64,000 nucleotides of DNA, taken from the NCBI RefSeq assembly GCF_023656415.1, contig NZ_JAMOIL010000019.1, positions 1 through 64,000 on the forward strand. Reading direction: 5' to 3'. The position numbers and the translations under genes were made by a program. Shown one piece after another: positions 18,965-28,209 of the stretch. The notes below the pieces were generated by a model. That model did no database searches. It was given only the letters and a program-made list of their open reading frames with translations, and had not been told where the DNA came from. Source of the DNA: Nocardioides bruguierae. GTDB lineage: Bacteria; Actinomycetota; Actinomycetes; Propionibacteriales; Nocardioidaceae. How positions within the stretch are numbered: the first letter of the stretch is position 1; each line of letters begins with the position of its first letter.

Positions 18965-19978
18965 TCAGGCGGAGTCGGCCAGGGACGCGCGCAGTGCGCG
19001 GTGCAGCCCACCGGGGGTGAGGACGCCGGCGAAGCCGACGCGCCCGTCGCGCACCGCGACCCGGGGCTGGTCGTGGCGCAGCATGGTGGCCAGGGCCTCC
19101 TCCAGGGTGCAGCCGAGGTCGACCACGGCCTCGACGTCGCCGCCGGAGACCCCGTCGAGCGGCTCGAGGTGCTCGCGGGTCAGCTCGATCACCGAGAGCC
19201 GGCGCAGCCCGCGCTCGGCGCCCACGAAGTCGGCCACGAACGCGTCGGCCGGGTGGGCGAGCACCTCGGCCGGCGACCCGTGCTGGGCCAGGCGGCCGCC
19301 CTCGGCGAAGACGGCGACCCGGTCACCCATGGCGATGGCCTCGTCGATGTCGTGGGTGACCAGCACGACGGTCTTGCCCAGCTCGCGCTGGAGGCGGCCG
19401 AACTCCTCCTGCAGCCGCACCCGCACGACCGGGTCGACGGCGCCGAACGGCTCGTCCATCAGCAGCACGGGCGGGTCGGCGGCGAGCGCCCGGGCCACGC
19501 CCACGCGCTGGCGCTGACCGCCGGAGAGCTGGTGGGGGAACCGGCGCCCCTGCGCGGCCGGGTCGAGCCCGACGAGCTCGAGCAGGTGCTCGGCGCGCTC
19601 GCGGGCCACCTTCTTGGACTCCCCGAGCAGCAGCGGCACGGTCATGACGTTCTCGGTGATCCGCTGGTGCGGGAACAGCCCGACGGCCTGGATCACGTAG
19701 CCGATGCCGCGGCGCAGCTCGGTGGCGTCGAGGCCGGTGACGTCGCGGCCGTCGATCTCGATCGTGCCGTGGGTGGGCTCGATCAGTCGGTTGATCATCT
19801 TCAGCGTCGTCGACTTGCCGCAGCCCGAGGGGCCGACCAGCACGGTCAGGGAGCCGCGCGGGACGTCCAGGTCGAGGTCGTGCACCGCCACCGTGCCGTC
19901 GTCGTAGCGCTTGCCCAGGCCACGCAGCCTGATCATCGGGGTGGTCGAGGAGGCGGTGCCGTCACCGGTAGCGTCCAT
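18965..19978 (-). CDS. Osmoprotectant (betaine/choline/proline-type) ABC transporter ATP-binding protein
   Basis: ATPase of a ProV/OpuCA-type importer. The 337-aa protein carries Walker [11 protein letters not shown]-loop IQAVGLFPHQ, signature LSGGQRQRVGVARAL, Walker B VLLMDEPFGAVDP and switch THDIDEA. The last 100 residues form a single CBS-like region, where OpuCA homologues sense ionic strength. ATG 19978 is 7 nt after a TAGGGT hexamer on the reverse strand. Its partner permeases are divergent and start 5 nt away; the lipoprotein gene follows them at 21619. Confidence 0.92.
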   Translation of the reverse strand: MDATGDGTASSTTPMIRLRGLGKRYDDGTVAVHDLDLDVPRGSLTVLVGPSGCGKSTTLKMINRLIEPTHGTIEIDGRDVTGLDATELRRGIGYVIQAVGLFPHQRITENVMTVPLLLGESKKVARERAEHLLELVGLDPAAQGRRFPHQLSGGQRQRVGVARALAADPPVLLMDEPFGAVDPVVRVRLQEEFGRLQRELGKTVVLVTHDIDEAIAMGDRVAVFAEGGRLAQHGSPAEVLAHPADAFVADFVGAERGLRRLSVIELTREHLEPLDGVSGGDVEAVVDLGCTLEEALATMLRHDQPRVAVRDGRVGFAGVLTPGGLHRALRASLADSA

Positions 19979-19991
19979 GCGCGTGACCCTA
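19969..19991. promoter_or_regulatory. Overlapping face-to-face leaderless promoters of the osmoprotectant transporter
   Basis: The forward TAGCGT (19969-19974) serves the permease GTG at 19983. The reverse TAGGGT (19991-19986) serves the ATPase ATG at 19978. Each -10 hexamer lies inside or next to the first codons of the other gene, so RNA polymerases would meet head on and the two 5' ends overlap by about 5-6 nt if transcription starts at the initiation codons. Confidence 0.55.
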
Positions 19992-20687
19992 CTGGCGAGC
20001 GCCGACGCGGGGACCACCTGCTACTCACGGCTGACCAACGACTGGCTGTGCTGGCAGTACGTCTCCGACTACCGCACCGAGATCACCGACGCGACCGTGC
20101 AGCACCTGCAGATCACGCTCGTCTCCGTGGTCGTGGCGCTGGCCCTGTCCTTCCCGCTGGCGCTGCTGGCCCGGCGCTACGCCCGGCTCGAGTCGCCGAT
20201 CCTCGGGCTGGCCACGGGGCTCTACACGGTGCCCTCCATCGCGCTGCTGCCGCTCCTGGTGCCCTTCACCGGCCTCAGCGCCACCACCGTGGTGATCGGG
20301 CTCGCGCTGTACGCGCTGACGGTCCTCGTCCGCGCCTTCCTCGACGGCCTGCGCTCGGTGCCCGAGGAGGTGCGGGAGTCCGCCACCGGCCTGGGCTACG
20401 GACGAGGCAGGCTGCTGCTCCGGGTGGAGCTGCCGCTGGCGATCCCCGTCGTGATGGCCGGGCTGCGGGTCGCCACCGTCTCCACGGTGGCACTGACGAC
20501 GGTGGGCTCGCTGGTCGCCCACGGCGGGCTGGGCAACCTCATCGCCAGCGGTGTCACCAGCGACTTCCGTGCCGAGCTGCTCACCGCCGCCGTGCTCTGC
20601 GTCGTCATCGCGGTGGCGCTCGACGTGGTGCTGGTGCTGGTGCAGCGGCTGTTGACGCCGTGGACCCGGACGGGGGCGGGCGCATGA
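19983..20687 (+). CDS. Osmoprotectant ABC transporter permease 1
   Basis: A 234-aa inner-membrane permease of the ProW/OpuCB type with about six hydrophobic helices and the EAA-like cytoplasmic loop (PEEVRESATGLGYGRGRLLLR region) that docks the ATPase. GTG 19983 was chosen because TAGCGT lies 8 nt upstream; an ATG at 19977 is in frame but falls between promoter and expected start and overlaps the ATPase start codon (shared CATG). The gene overlaps permease 2 by 4 nt (ATGA). Confidence 0.88.
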   Translation: MTLLASADAGTTCYSRLTNDWLCWQYVSDYRTEITDATVQHLQITLVSVVVALALSFPLALLARRYARLESPILGLATGLYTVPSIALLPLLVPFTGLSATTVVIGLALYALTVLVRAFLDGLRSVPEEVRESATGLGYGRGRLLLRVELPLAIPVVMAGLRVATVSTVALTTVGSLVAHGGLGNLIASGVTSDFRAELLTAAVLCVVIAVALDVVLVLVQRLLTPWTRTGAGA

Positions 20688-21400
20688 CCGTCCTCTCCGA
20701 CGCCTGGGCGTTCCTCACGGACCCGGCTAGCTGGACCGGCTCCGGCGGCATGCTCCAGCTGCTCGGCCAGCAGCTGCTGATCACGCTGGTGGCGCTGCTG
20801 CTGGCGCTCCTGGTCGGGCTGCCGGTCGCGCTGTGGCTCGGGCACCTCGGCCGCGGCGGCTTCCTCGCCGTCAACGTCTCGAACGTCGGCCGGGCCATCC
20901 CGACCTTCGCGCTGCTCGCCCTCCTGGTCGCCGCCGACCCCTGGGACGTGACAGGCGGGCTCTTCCCCGGCACCGCCTACGCGGGCCCGTTCGGCCGGGC
21001 CGGGGTCTCGACGCTCGTGGCGCTGGCACTGTTCGCGCTGCCGCCGATCATCACCAACGCCTACACGGCCGTGCGCGAGGTGCCGGCCGACGTCCGTGAG
21101 TCGGCCACCGGCCTCGGGATGAGCGGGAGCCAGCTGTTCTGGCGCACCGAGCTGCCGCTGGCGATGCCGCTGATCGCCACCGGCGTCCGGCTCGCCCTGG
21201 TGCAGATCTGGGCGACGGCCACGATCGCGGCCCTCGTCGCCGGCCCGGGCCTGGGCCGGGTGATCACGGACGGCTTCTACCGGACCCTCTACGGCCAGGG
21301 CATCGCCGGTGCGCTCGTGGTCGCGCTGGTGGCGCTCGTCCTGGAGCTGCTCGCGGCCCTCGCCCAGCGCCTGGTGGCGCCCGCGCACCTGCGGGCCTGA
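20684..21400 (+). CDS. Osmoprotectant ABC transporter permease 2
   Basis: A 238-aa permease paralogous to the previous gene (OpuCD-like), with about six helices and the docking loop VREVPADVRESATGLGMSG. Translation is coupled to permease 1 through ATGA. The first 30 residues before the first helix are extracytoplasmic or amphipathic. Together with the divergent ATPase and the lipoprotein at 21619 it completes a four-part importer for betaine, choline or similar solutes. Confidence 0.9.
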   Translation: MTVLSDAWAFLTDPASWTGSGGMLQLLGQQLLITLVALLLALLVGLPVALWLGHLGRGGFLAVNVSNVGRAIPTFALLALLVAADPWDVTGGLFPGTAYAGPFGRAGVSTLVALALFALPPIITNAYTAVREVPADVRESATGLGMSGSQLFWRTELPLAMPLIATGVRLALVQIWATATIAALVAGPGLGRVITDGFYRTLYGQGIAGALVVALVALVLELLAALAQRLVAPAHLRA

Positions 21401-21437
21401 GGCCGCCGGCACCGCGGGGCGCCCCGCCACGGGACCC

Positions 21438-21451
21438 CTCACCCGGGTGAG
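21438..21451. promoter_or_regulatory. 14-bp perfect palindrome upstream of the lipoprotein gene
   Basis: CTCACCCGGGTGAG is a perfect palindrome ending 23 bp before a TAGGCT hexamer (21475-21480). The position fits an operator of the substrate-binding lipoprotein gene, but no regulator is known. Confidence 0.4.
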
Positions 21452-21618
21452 CCAGGAATGTCGGCGGCCGCGCCTAGGCTCGACCGTCGTCCCTCCGTTG
21501 GCCGCGCTCGGCGGCCGCAGCACGGGAGGACGAGGCAGCGGGGCCCTCCCGCTGACCGGACACGCGCGGTCCGCACCCTGCCGGGTGGGCCGCGGGACAC
21601 AGAAGGTTGGACCCCGCC

Positions 21619-22578
21619 ATGAAGCAGACCCCGTTGCGCCGTGCCCTCGGCGCCCTCGCCGGCACGCTGGCGCTCTCCGTCGCCCTCACCGCCTGCGCCG
21701 GCGACGACCTGGCCTCCGACAGCGGCAGCTCCGAGGGGTCCTCGGCGTCGGCCGGCGGCCCGCTCACCATCGCCAGCCAGAGCTTCGCCGAGGCCGAGCT
21801 GGTCTCGAACATGTACCAGCTGCTGCTGGAGGACGCCGGCTACGACGTCACCCTCCAGCTCGTCGACGCCCGCGACGCCTACATGGCCGACTTCCCCGGC
21901 GACGTCGACGTCGTGCCCGAGTACGTGGGCGGCATCGTCAACTTCCTCAACACCCGCGAGAACGGCGCGAACGCCGAGGCCTTCACCGAGGCCGACGGCC
22001 AGGACATGGCGGACGCCGGTGCGGACCTGCTCGACGCCGCGGGCATCACCCTGCTCGACGTCTCCGAGGCCGCGGACGCCAACGCCTACTTCGTCACCCA
22101 GGACTACTCCGACGCCAACGGCGTCACCGCGCTCTCCGACCTCGAGGGCCAGAAGGTCGTCCTCGCGGCGGCCCCCGACTGCGAGGGTCGCGCCGACTGC
22201 GAGGCCGGGCTCGAGGACGTCTACGGCATCGACATCACCAAGCTGCTGCCGCTGGGCTACGCCTCCGAGCAGACCTACTCCTCGGTGATCGACGGCGAGT
22301 CCGACCTCGGCCAGACCTCCACCACCGACGGCACGCTGGAGTCCCAGGGCCTCGTCGTCCTGGACGACGACCAGGGCATCCAGCCCGCCCAGAACCTGGT
22401 GCCGGCCATCTCCACCGAGTTCCTGGACGCCCACCCCGACGTGGCCGACGTGCTGGACCCGCTGATGGCGGCGCTCGACACCGACACCCTCGCCGAGCTC
22501 AACGGCCGGATCAGCGTCGACCGGGCCAAGCCCGCCGACGTGGCGCAGGAGTTCCTCACCGACGCCGGCCTGCTCTGA
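21619..22578 (+). CDS. Osmoprotectant-binding lipoprotein
   Basis: Extracytoplasmic solute-binding protein of the OpuAC/OpuCC family, 319 aa. The signal peptide ends in the lipobox LTAC with the lipidated Cys26, followed by a Ser/Gly/Asp linker and the type II periplasmic-binding fold (SQSFAEAELVSNMYQLLLE at the domain start). Ligand is probably glycine betaine, choline or carnitine by family. ATG 21619 is used. It is separated from the permeases by 218 nt containing a palindrome and its own promoter, so it can be made in excess of the membrane parts. Confidence 0.9.
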   Translation: MKQTPLRRALGALAGTLALSVALTACAGDDLASDSGSSEGSSASAGGPLTIASQSFAEAELVSNMYQLLLEDAGYDVTLQLVDARDAYMADFPGDVDVVPEYVGGIVNFLNTRENGANAEAFTEADGQDMADAGADLLDAAGITLLDVSEAADANAYFVTQDYSDANGVTALSDLEGQKVVLAAAPDCEGRADCEAGLEDVYGIDITKLLPLGYASEQTYSSVIDGESDLGQTSTTDGTLESQGLVVLDDDQGIQPAQNLVPAISTEFLDAHPDVADVLDPLMAALDTDTLAELNGRISVDRAKPADVAQEFLTDAGLL

Positions 22579-22592
22579 CGCAGCCCGTCTCC

Positions 22593-22629
22593 CGACGCCC
22601 CCGGACGCAGCCCGCGTCCGGGGGCGTCG
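22593..22629. terminator. Strong hairpin between convergent genes
   Basis: Perfect 16-bp stem (22593-22608 with 22614-22629) and a 5-nt loop, 14 nt after the lipoprotein stop. It may also serve the reverse-strand glycosyltransferase. Confidence 0.8.
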
Positions 22630-22704
22630 TCGTGCTGGAGGGGCCGGGAGAGGGGCCGGGACAGCGGGGCCGGGCGGGAGGGGCCGGGAAGGTCGCGGCG
22701 CCGG

Positions 22705-23826
22705 CTACTTCTCGTTCGGCCGCAGCTCGATGGCGGCCCGGGGCACGGTGGCGCGGTCCAGGTCCGGCACGTCGATGACGCGGCCCTGCGGCTCGACCCT
22801 GCGGGGCAGCGACCCGTCGTGCTCGCGGACCAGCGTCGCGACGTGCTCGGCCTCGGCCCGGCGGTCCTGCTCGACCAGCCAGCCGACCAGCCGGTGCTCG
22901 GGGGCCAGGGCGGCGTCGACGAGCGAGCCGTGCGGCCCCCACAGGGAGACGACGCCGCGCTGGAGGGCGCTCCACCAGGCGTCGCTGCACCCCGGCACCT
23001 CGGCCAGGTGGCGCGGCAGGTCGGCGGCCAGCACGGAGCCGCGGAACGTCTCGGACACCTTCTCCGAGCCGTACTCCTCCACCGCCCCCAGCGTGGCCCG
23101 CTTGGCCCGCCAGAGCGCCTCCAGGTCCTCGGGCGAGGAGCCGGCGCCGTCGTCGTCGGCCGGGCGCCAGTGGAGGACGACCTCGGGCACGATCCCGATC
23201 AACCGGGCCTGCAGGTAGGCCAGCGTGGTGGTGGGCGCGTCGCCCGCCGGGTCCCCGGCCAGCTCGCCGAGCGGCCAGGCCAGGCCGGCGACGTCGTAGA
23301 AGCTCCGCTTGAACATCTTGTTGCCGGCCATCGAGTCACCGAGGACCCGCGGGTACTGCTCGAGCAGGCACGCCCGGCGCGCGTGCGTGTGCCGCATGCG
23401 GGCGGGCTCGAGCAGGCGGTCGTCCTCCCAGCGGGCGTAGGAGCCCGTGACCACGTCGGCGCCGCTGCGGCGCATCTGCTTCCACAGGGCGGCGTAGGCG
23501 CCGGGAGGCACGACGCTGCTGCCGTCGACGAACGCGAGCAGGGCCCCGGTGGCCACCTGCACGCCGGCGTTGCGGGCGGCGCCGGTGCCCACGCGCTCGC
23601 GTCGCAGCACGCGGACGCGGTCGGGGTGCGCCTGCGCGTAGGAGTCGGCCACGTCCGCGGAGGAGTCGGTCGAGCCGTCGTCCACCACGACCACCTCGAG
23701 CGGGCCGTGCTCCTGGCCGAGCACCGAGTCGAGGCAGGCGGCGAGCCGGTCCTCGTCGTCGCGGACGGTGACCACCACGCTCAGCAGGGGAGGGGTGCGG
23801 CGCAGGAGCCCGGTCAGCGGCGTCAT
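22705..23826 (-). CDS. Family 2 glycosyltransferase
   Basis: A 373-aa GT-A fold transferase. The nucleotide-sugar site VVVTVRDDEDRLAACLDSVL and EVVVVDDGSTDSS is at about residues 15-60, and an atypical metal-site equivalent FVDGSSVV replaces the usual DxD (DDD/DAD). The C-terminal half (about 200-373) is specific and lacks membrane helices. Acceptor and sugar are unknown; cell-wall or capsular polymer decoration is plausible. ATG 23826 is 7 nt after a reverse-strand TACGGT hexamer (23839-23834). It is a single gene, divergent from the DUF2520 gene. Confidence 0.82.
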   Translation of the reverse strand: MTPLTGLLRRTPPLLSVVVTVRDDEDRLAACLDSVLGQEHGPLEVVVVDDGSTDSSADVADSYAQAHPDRVRVLRRERVGTGAARNAGVQVATGALLAFVDGSSVVPPGAYAALWKQMRRSGADVVTGSYARWEDDRLLEPARMRHTHARRACLLEQYPRVLGDSMAGNKMFKRSFYDVAGLAWPLGELAGDPAGDAPTTTLAYLQARLIGIVPEVVLHWRPADDDGAGSSPEDLEALWRAKRATLGAVEEYGSEKVSETFRGSVLAADLPRHLAEVPGCSDAWWSALQRGVVSLWGPHGSLVDAALAPEHRLVGWLVEQDRRAEAEHVATLVREHDGSLPRRVEPQGRVIDVPDLDRATVPRAAIELRPNEK

Positions 23827-24029
23827 GGCGGTCACCGTAGTCAGCCGGGTGCTCGGGAGGACGACGGGCGTCCGCATGTGACCTGCGCCACTCCCAGGAG
23901 ATGTTCGGAACCCGGCCGCCCGGTCGTACCGTGGTCACCGGAACACCAGACGTCTTGTACCCGGAGCCGGCCCGTCCCTGAGACCAGGGGCAGGTGGACG
24001 GCCGGGACGGGAACGGAGAGGTCCTGAGG

Positions 24030-25028
24030 ATGCACCCTGCCCACACCGACGTGGCACCCACCCAGCCCGAGCGCGCCCGCCTGAGGATCGGCGTCATCGG
24101 CGCCGGCCGCGTGGGAGCCGTCCTGGCGGCCCGCCTGCGCGCCGCCGGCCACGAGGTCGTCGCCGCCTCGGGCGAGTCCGACGCGAGCCGTCGGCGCCTG
24201 GCCGACCTGCTGCCGGGCGTCGGAGTGCGCAAGCCGACCGACGTCGCCCGCGCCGCCGACCTGCTGCTGCTCACCGTCCCCGACGACATGCTGCGCAACG
24301 TCGCCACGACCCTGGCCGACGCGGGCGCGCTGCGCCCCGGACAGGTCGTGCTGCACACCTCCGGCCGACACGGCCTCGCCGTGCTCGAGCCGGCCCGCGC
24401 GGTCGGCGCCCGCACCGGCGCCCTGCACCCCGCGCTCACCTTCACCGGCACCGCCGTCGACCTCGACCGGCTCGCCGGCTGCGTGTTCGGGCTGACCGCC
24501 GACGAGGCCGAGCACGACCTGCTCGACGGGCTCGTCGCCGACCTCGGCGGCCGCCCCACCTGGGTGCCCGAGAGCCGCCGCACGCTCTACCACGCGGGCC
24601 TGGCGCACGGCGCGAACCACCTGGTCACGCTCGTGGCCGAGGCCAAGGAGGTGCTGGCCTCCGCCGGCGTCGACGACACCAGTGGCACGCTGCGCCCGCT
24701 GCTCGAGGCGGCGCTCGCCAACGCGCTGGAGTCCGGGGACGCGGCGCTCACCGGCCCCATCGTCCGCGGGGACGTCGGCACGGTCCGCGCGCACGTGAGC
24801 GACCTGCTCGCCCAGGCACCGCAGACGCTCGGCTCCTACCTGGCGCTCGCGCAGGCCACGGTCTCCCGGGCGGTGCTCGACGGTCGCCTCACCGCGCTGC
24901 GCGCCGCCGCCGTCCGCACCGTCCTGGCCGACGCCGAGGAGCGGCTGCTCTCCCGCAGCGCTCCGCGGGCGACGTCCGGGCAGACCCTCGGCGCGACCAT
25001 GCGTGGCTACCAGGGGGACGTCCGATGA
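24030..25028 (+). CDS. Rossmann-like/DUF2520 dehydrogenase homologue
   Basis: The 332-aa protein has an N-terminal NAD(P) Rossmann fold with [17 protein letters not shown] (about residues 18-34) and a C-terminal helical DUF2520 domain ([19 protein letters not shown]). It resembles 6-phosphogluconate-type or ketopantoate-reductase-like proteins, and its position directly before panC, overlapping it by 4 nt (ATGA), recurs in Actinobacteria. A role in pantothenate synthesis is therefore suspected but not shown. ATG 24030 follows a GGAGAGGTCCTGAGG ribosome binding stretch. Confidence 0.82.
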   Translation: MHPAHTDVAPTQPERARLRIGVIGAGRVGAVLAARLRAAGHEVVAASGESDASRRRLADLLPGVGVRKPTDVARAADLLLLTVPDDMLRNVATTLADAGALRPGQVVLHTSGRHGLAVLEPARAVGARTGALHPALTFTGTAVDLDRLAGCVFGLTADEAEHDLLDGLVADLGGRPTWVPESRRTLYHAGLAHGANHLVTLVAEAKEVLASAGVDDTSGTLRPLLEAALANALESGDAALTGPIVRGDVGTVRAHVSDLLAQAPQTLGSYLALAQATVSRAVLDGRLTALRAAAVRTVLADAEERLLSRSAPRATSGQTLGATMRGYQGDVR

Positions 25029-25930
25029 CCGCGACCACCACTGCGACCGCCACCCGGCGCCCGGTCCTCGTCCGCACCCGTGAGGAGCTGGCGGCGGCGA
25101 TCGCCGAGCGCCAGGTCGTGCTCGGGCGGCCGGGGCGCGTGGGCCTGGTGCCCACCATGGGCGCCCTGCACGACGGCCACGCGAGCCTCATGCGCGCGGC
25201 CCGCGAGCAGGTCGGCGACGGCCCGCTGGTCGTCTCGGTCTTCGTGAACCCGTTGCAGTTCGGCGCGGGCGAGGACCTCGACCGCTACCCCCGCACCCTG
25301 GACGCCGACCTCGAGGTCTGCGCCGAGGCCGGGGTCGACGTCGTCTTCGCCCCGACGGTCGCCGAGATGTACCCGACGTGGCCGGCGCAGCCGCAGGTCA
25401 CCGTCGAGCCCGGCCCGCTGGGCGAGGTGCTCGAGGGGGCCACCCGGCCCGGCCACTACCGCGGCGTCCTCACCGTCGTGGCCAAGCTCTTCGGGCTGGT
25501 CCGCCCCGACCTCGCGATCTTCGGCGAGAAGGACTATCAGCAGCTCGTGCTCATCAAGCAGATGGCGGCCGACCTGTGCCTGCCGGTCGAGGTCGTCGGC
25601 GGCGCCACCCGGCGCGAGAGCGACGGCCTCGCCCTCTCCAGCCGCAACCGGTACCTGGACGAGGAGCAGCGCCGCGTCTCCCTCGCGCTCTCCCGTGCGT
25701 TGCTGGCGGGGCAGGCCGCTGGGGTGGACGGTGCGGCCGCCGTCCTCGAGGCCGCCGGTGCCGTGCTGGCCGCCGAGCCCGGTCTCGAGCCGGACTACCT
25801 GGCCCTCACCGACCCAGCCCTCGGCGACCTGCCGCAGGCACCCGAGCCCGGCACCGCCGCGCGGCTCCTCGTGGCCGCCAAGGTCGGCACGACCCGCCTC
25901 ATCGACAACGTGCCCGTCTCGCTCGGCTGA
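25025..25930 (+). CDS. panC: Pantothenate synthetase
   Basis: Joins pantoate and beta-alanine with ATP to make pantothenate. The 301-aa protein has the nucleotidyl-transferase HIGH-like element [21 protein letters not shown], the GEKDYQQL segment and the KMSKS-like SSRNRYL. The N-terminus is extended by about 20 Thr/Arg-rich residues. It starts inside the previous stop (ATGA). panD follows after 37 nt, so vitamin B5 supply is encoded as a unit. Confidence 0.96.
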   Translation: MTATTTATATRRPVLVRTREELAAAIAERQVVLGRPGRVGLVPTMGALHDGHASLMRAAREQVGDGPLVVSVFVNPLQFGAGEDLDRYPRTLDADLEVCAEAGVDVVFAPTVAEMYPTWPAQPQVTVEPGPLGEVLEGATRPGHYRGVLTVVAKLFGLVRPDLAIFGEKDYQQLVLIKQMAADLCLPVEVVGGATRRESDGLALSSRNRYLDEEQRRVSLALSRALLAGQAAGVDGAAAVLEAAGAVLAAEPGLEPDYLALTDPALGDLPQAPEPGTAARLLVAAKVGTTRLIDNVPVSLG

Positions 25931-25967
25931 CGCCGGCCCGTCGACGACCCCCACCCCTGGAGGACCC

Positions 25968-26423
25968 GTGCTCCGCACGATGATGACCTCGAAGATCCAC
26001 CGCGCCACCGTGACCCAGGCCGACCTGCACTACGTCGGCTCGGTGACGGTCGACGAGGACCTGCTCGACGCCGCCGACCTGCTGCCCGGCGAGCTGGTGC
26101 ACATCGTCGACATCACCAACGGCGCCCGGCTGGAGACCTACACGATCGCCGGGCCGCGCGGCTCCGGCGTGCTCGGCATCAACGGCGCCGCCGCGCACCT
26201 GGTGCACCCGGGCGACCTGGTCATCCTCATCGCCTACGGCCAGATGGACACCGCCGAGGCCCGCACGCACGTGCCGCACGTCGTCTTCGTCGACGAGCGC
26301 AACCGGGTGCTGGAGACGGGCGGCGACCCGGCGTCCGTGGGCACGGGCGACGGGCGCGTCAGCGACCCCCGCACCGGTCTCACCCGGGGTGACGCCGTCG
26401 GGGCCGTCGGCGTCGGGCGCTAG
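25968..26423 (+). CDS. panD: Aspartate 1-decarboxylase precursor
   Basis: Pyruvoyl enzyme that makes beta-alanine for PanC. The self-cleavage site Gly24-Ser25 lies in [10 protein letters not shown]; Ser25 becomes the pyruvoyl group. The 151-aa form begins at GTG 25968, giving the canonical L-R-T-M-M-x-S-K-I-H-R start 5 nt after a TGGAGG ribosome binding site. The C-terminal 15-20 residues are an unusual Gly/Asp/Arg tail. The stop codon TAG (26421-26423) is also the start of the nadB -10 hexamer. Confidence 0.95.
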   Translation: MLRTMMTSKIHRATVTQADLHYVGSVTVDEDLLDAADLLPGELVHIVDITNGARLETYTIAGPRGSGVLGINGAAAHLVHPGDLVILIAYGQMDTAEARTHVPHVVFVDERNRVLETGGDPASVGTGDGRVSDPRTGLTRGDAVGAVGVGR

Positions 26424-26426
26424 CCT
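26421..26426 (+). promoter_or_regulatory. -10 hexamer TAGCCT of nadB overlapping the panD stop
   Basis: TAGCCT is 7 nt before the nadB ATG at 26434, and its TAG is the panD stop codon. A leaderless nadB transcript is predicted. Confidence 0.5.
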
Positions 26427-26433
26427 GACCAGG

Positions 26434-28209
26434 ATGTCCACGCCTGCCGCACGGCTCCCGAGCCGCACCGTCCCCGGCCGTCTCGCGGCCCCCGAGCCCG
26501 GCTGGACCGAGCGGGCCGACGTGGTCGTGGTCGGCTCCGGCGTCGCCGGCCTGACCGCCGCGCTGCGGCTGGTCGAGGCGCTCGGCCCCGACGCGGACGT
26601 CGTCGTGGTCACCAAGGACCGGATCTCCGTCGGGTCCACCCGGTGGGCGCAGGGCGGCGTGGCCGCCGCGCTCGGCCCGGGCGACACCCCGCACGAGCAC
26701 GAGGTCGACACCCTCGTCGCGGGCGACGGCGCGTGCGACGCCGAGGCGGTCAGGGTGCTGGTCGAGGAGGGTCCGGAGGCCGTCCGCGAGCTCATCGGCC
26801 TCGGCGCCCAGTTCGACCTCGACCCCGAGGGCGAGCTCTCCCTGACCCGCGAGGGCGGGCACCACCGCGACCGGATCATCCACGCCGGGGGCGACGCCAC
26901 CGGTGCAGAGATCCAGCGCGCCCTCGTCGCGGCGGTGGGCCGCAACCCGCAGATCCGCATCGTCAAGCGCGCCCACGTCCTCGACCTCGCGCTGGCCGAG
27001 GACGGCGGCGTGGCCGGCCTGACCCTGCACGAGATGGGCCAGGGCCAGCACGACGGCGTCGGCCTCGTCCGTGCCCCCGCGGTCGTGCTCGCCTCGGGCG
27101 GGCTCGGCCAGGTCTTCAGCCAGACCACGAACCCGTCGGTCTCCACCGGCGACGGCATGGCGATCGCGCTGCGCGCCGGTGCGACGCTGCGCGACCTCGA
27201 GTTCGTGCAGTTCCACCCCACCGTCATGTACCTCGGCCCCCTGGCCGCCGGTCAGCAGCCGCTGATCTCGGAGGCCGTGCGCGGCGAGGGTGCGTTCCTC
27301 GTCGACGGCCTCGAGAGCGAGGGCGGGACGCGGTTCATGACCGGCGTCCACGAGCTGGCCGACCTGGCCCCGCGCGACGTCGTCGCCAAGGCCATCCGCC
27401 GCCGGATGATCGAGACCGGCATGCCGCACATGTGGCTCGACGCCCGTCACCTGGGCACCGACCGCGGCGAGGACCCGGAGGCGTTCTGGCAGCGCCGGTT
27501 CCCGACCATCCTCGCCACGTGCCGCAGCCACGGCGTCGACCCGGTCACCGACCTCATCCCCGTCGCCCCCGCCTGCCACTACGCCTCCGGCGGCGTCGCC
27601 ACCGACACGTGGGGACGCACCGACGTGCCCGGCCTCTACGCCACCGGCGAGGTGGCCTGCTCCGGCGTGCACGGGGCCAACCGGCTGGCCTCCAACTCCC
27701 TGCTCGAGGGACTCGTCTTCTCGCGCCGGATCGCCGACGTCCTGCCCGGTGAGCTGCGCGGGTGGGCCGAGCCCGTCGAGGACGCCCGGACCGCCGGGCT
27801 CGTCGCTGCCGAGGCCCGGCACGGGCTGCAGGAGGTCATGACCGACCAGGTCGGCGTCCTGCGCCACGCCGCGGGCCTCGCGATCGCCGACCAGGTGCTC
27901 GCGCAGATGCACGGAGCCACCGACGAGGAGCCGTACCTGGACTCGTGGGAGGTCACGAACCTCGCCACCCTGTCCACGGCGCTCACCGGCGCCGCGACGC
28001 TGCGCCAGGAGACCCGCGGCTCGCACTGGCGCGAGGACCACCCCGACCGCGACGACGCCGCGTGGGCCGGCCACGTCGACGTCCGACTCCTCGACGGCGA
28101 GATGAGCTGGACGTTCTCCCCGGCCGGGGCCACGGACCAGGACGTGGACGCCACCGCCGACACCACCACCGACACCACCGCTGACACCGACGGGGAGGGC
28201 GCCGCGTGA
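26434..28209 (+). CDS. nadB: L-aspartate oxidase
   Basis: FAD enzyme converting L-aspartate to iminoaspartate, the first step of de novo NAD synthesis. The 591-aa protein has the FAD motif VVVGSGVAGLTAAL (from about residue 30), STRWAQGGVAAAL, FVQFHPTVMYLG and the succinate-dehydrogenase-type EVACSGVHGANRLASNSLLEGLVF. The C-terminal 25 residues are a low-complexity Asp/Thr/Ala tail not usual in the family. nadC overlaps by 4 nt. No nadA (quinolinate synthase) is in the window; it should lie elsewhere. Confidence 0.95.
   Translation: MSTPAARLPSRTVPGRLAAPEPGWTERADVVVVGSGVAGLTAALRLVEALGPDADVVVVTKDRISVGSTRWAQGGVAAALGPGDTPHEHEVDTLVAGDGACDAEAVRVLVEEGPEAVRELIGLGAQFDLDPEGELSLTREGGHHRDRIIHAGGDATGAEIQRALVAAVGRNPQIRIVKRAHVLDLALAEDGGVAGLTLHEMGQGQHDGVGLVRAPAVVLASGGLGQVFSQTTNPSVSTGDGMAIALRAGATLRDLEFVQFHPTVMYLGPLAAGQQPLISEAVRGEGAFLVDGLESEGGTRFMTGVHELADLAPRDVVAKAIRRRMIETGMPHMWLDARHLGTDRGEDPEAFWQRRFPTILATCRSHGVDPVTDLIPVAPACHYASGGVATDTWGRTDVPGLYATGEVACSGVHGANRLASNSLLEGLVFSRRIADVLPGELRGWAEPVEDARTAGLVAAEARHGLQEVMTDQVGVLRHAAGLAIADQVLAQMHGATDEEPYLDSWEVTNLATLSTALTGAATLRQETRGSHWREDHPDRDDAAWAGHVDVRLLDGEMSWTFSPAGATDQDVDATADTTTDTTADTDGEGAA

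Noticed and set aside
24000..24029. ECF sigma promoter (GGAAC) before the DUF2520 gene
   Set aside because: A GGAAC word exists near 23907 but the spacing to any -10 is not convincing.
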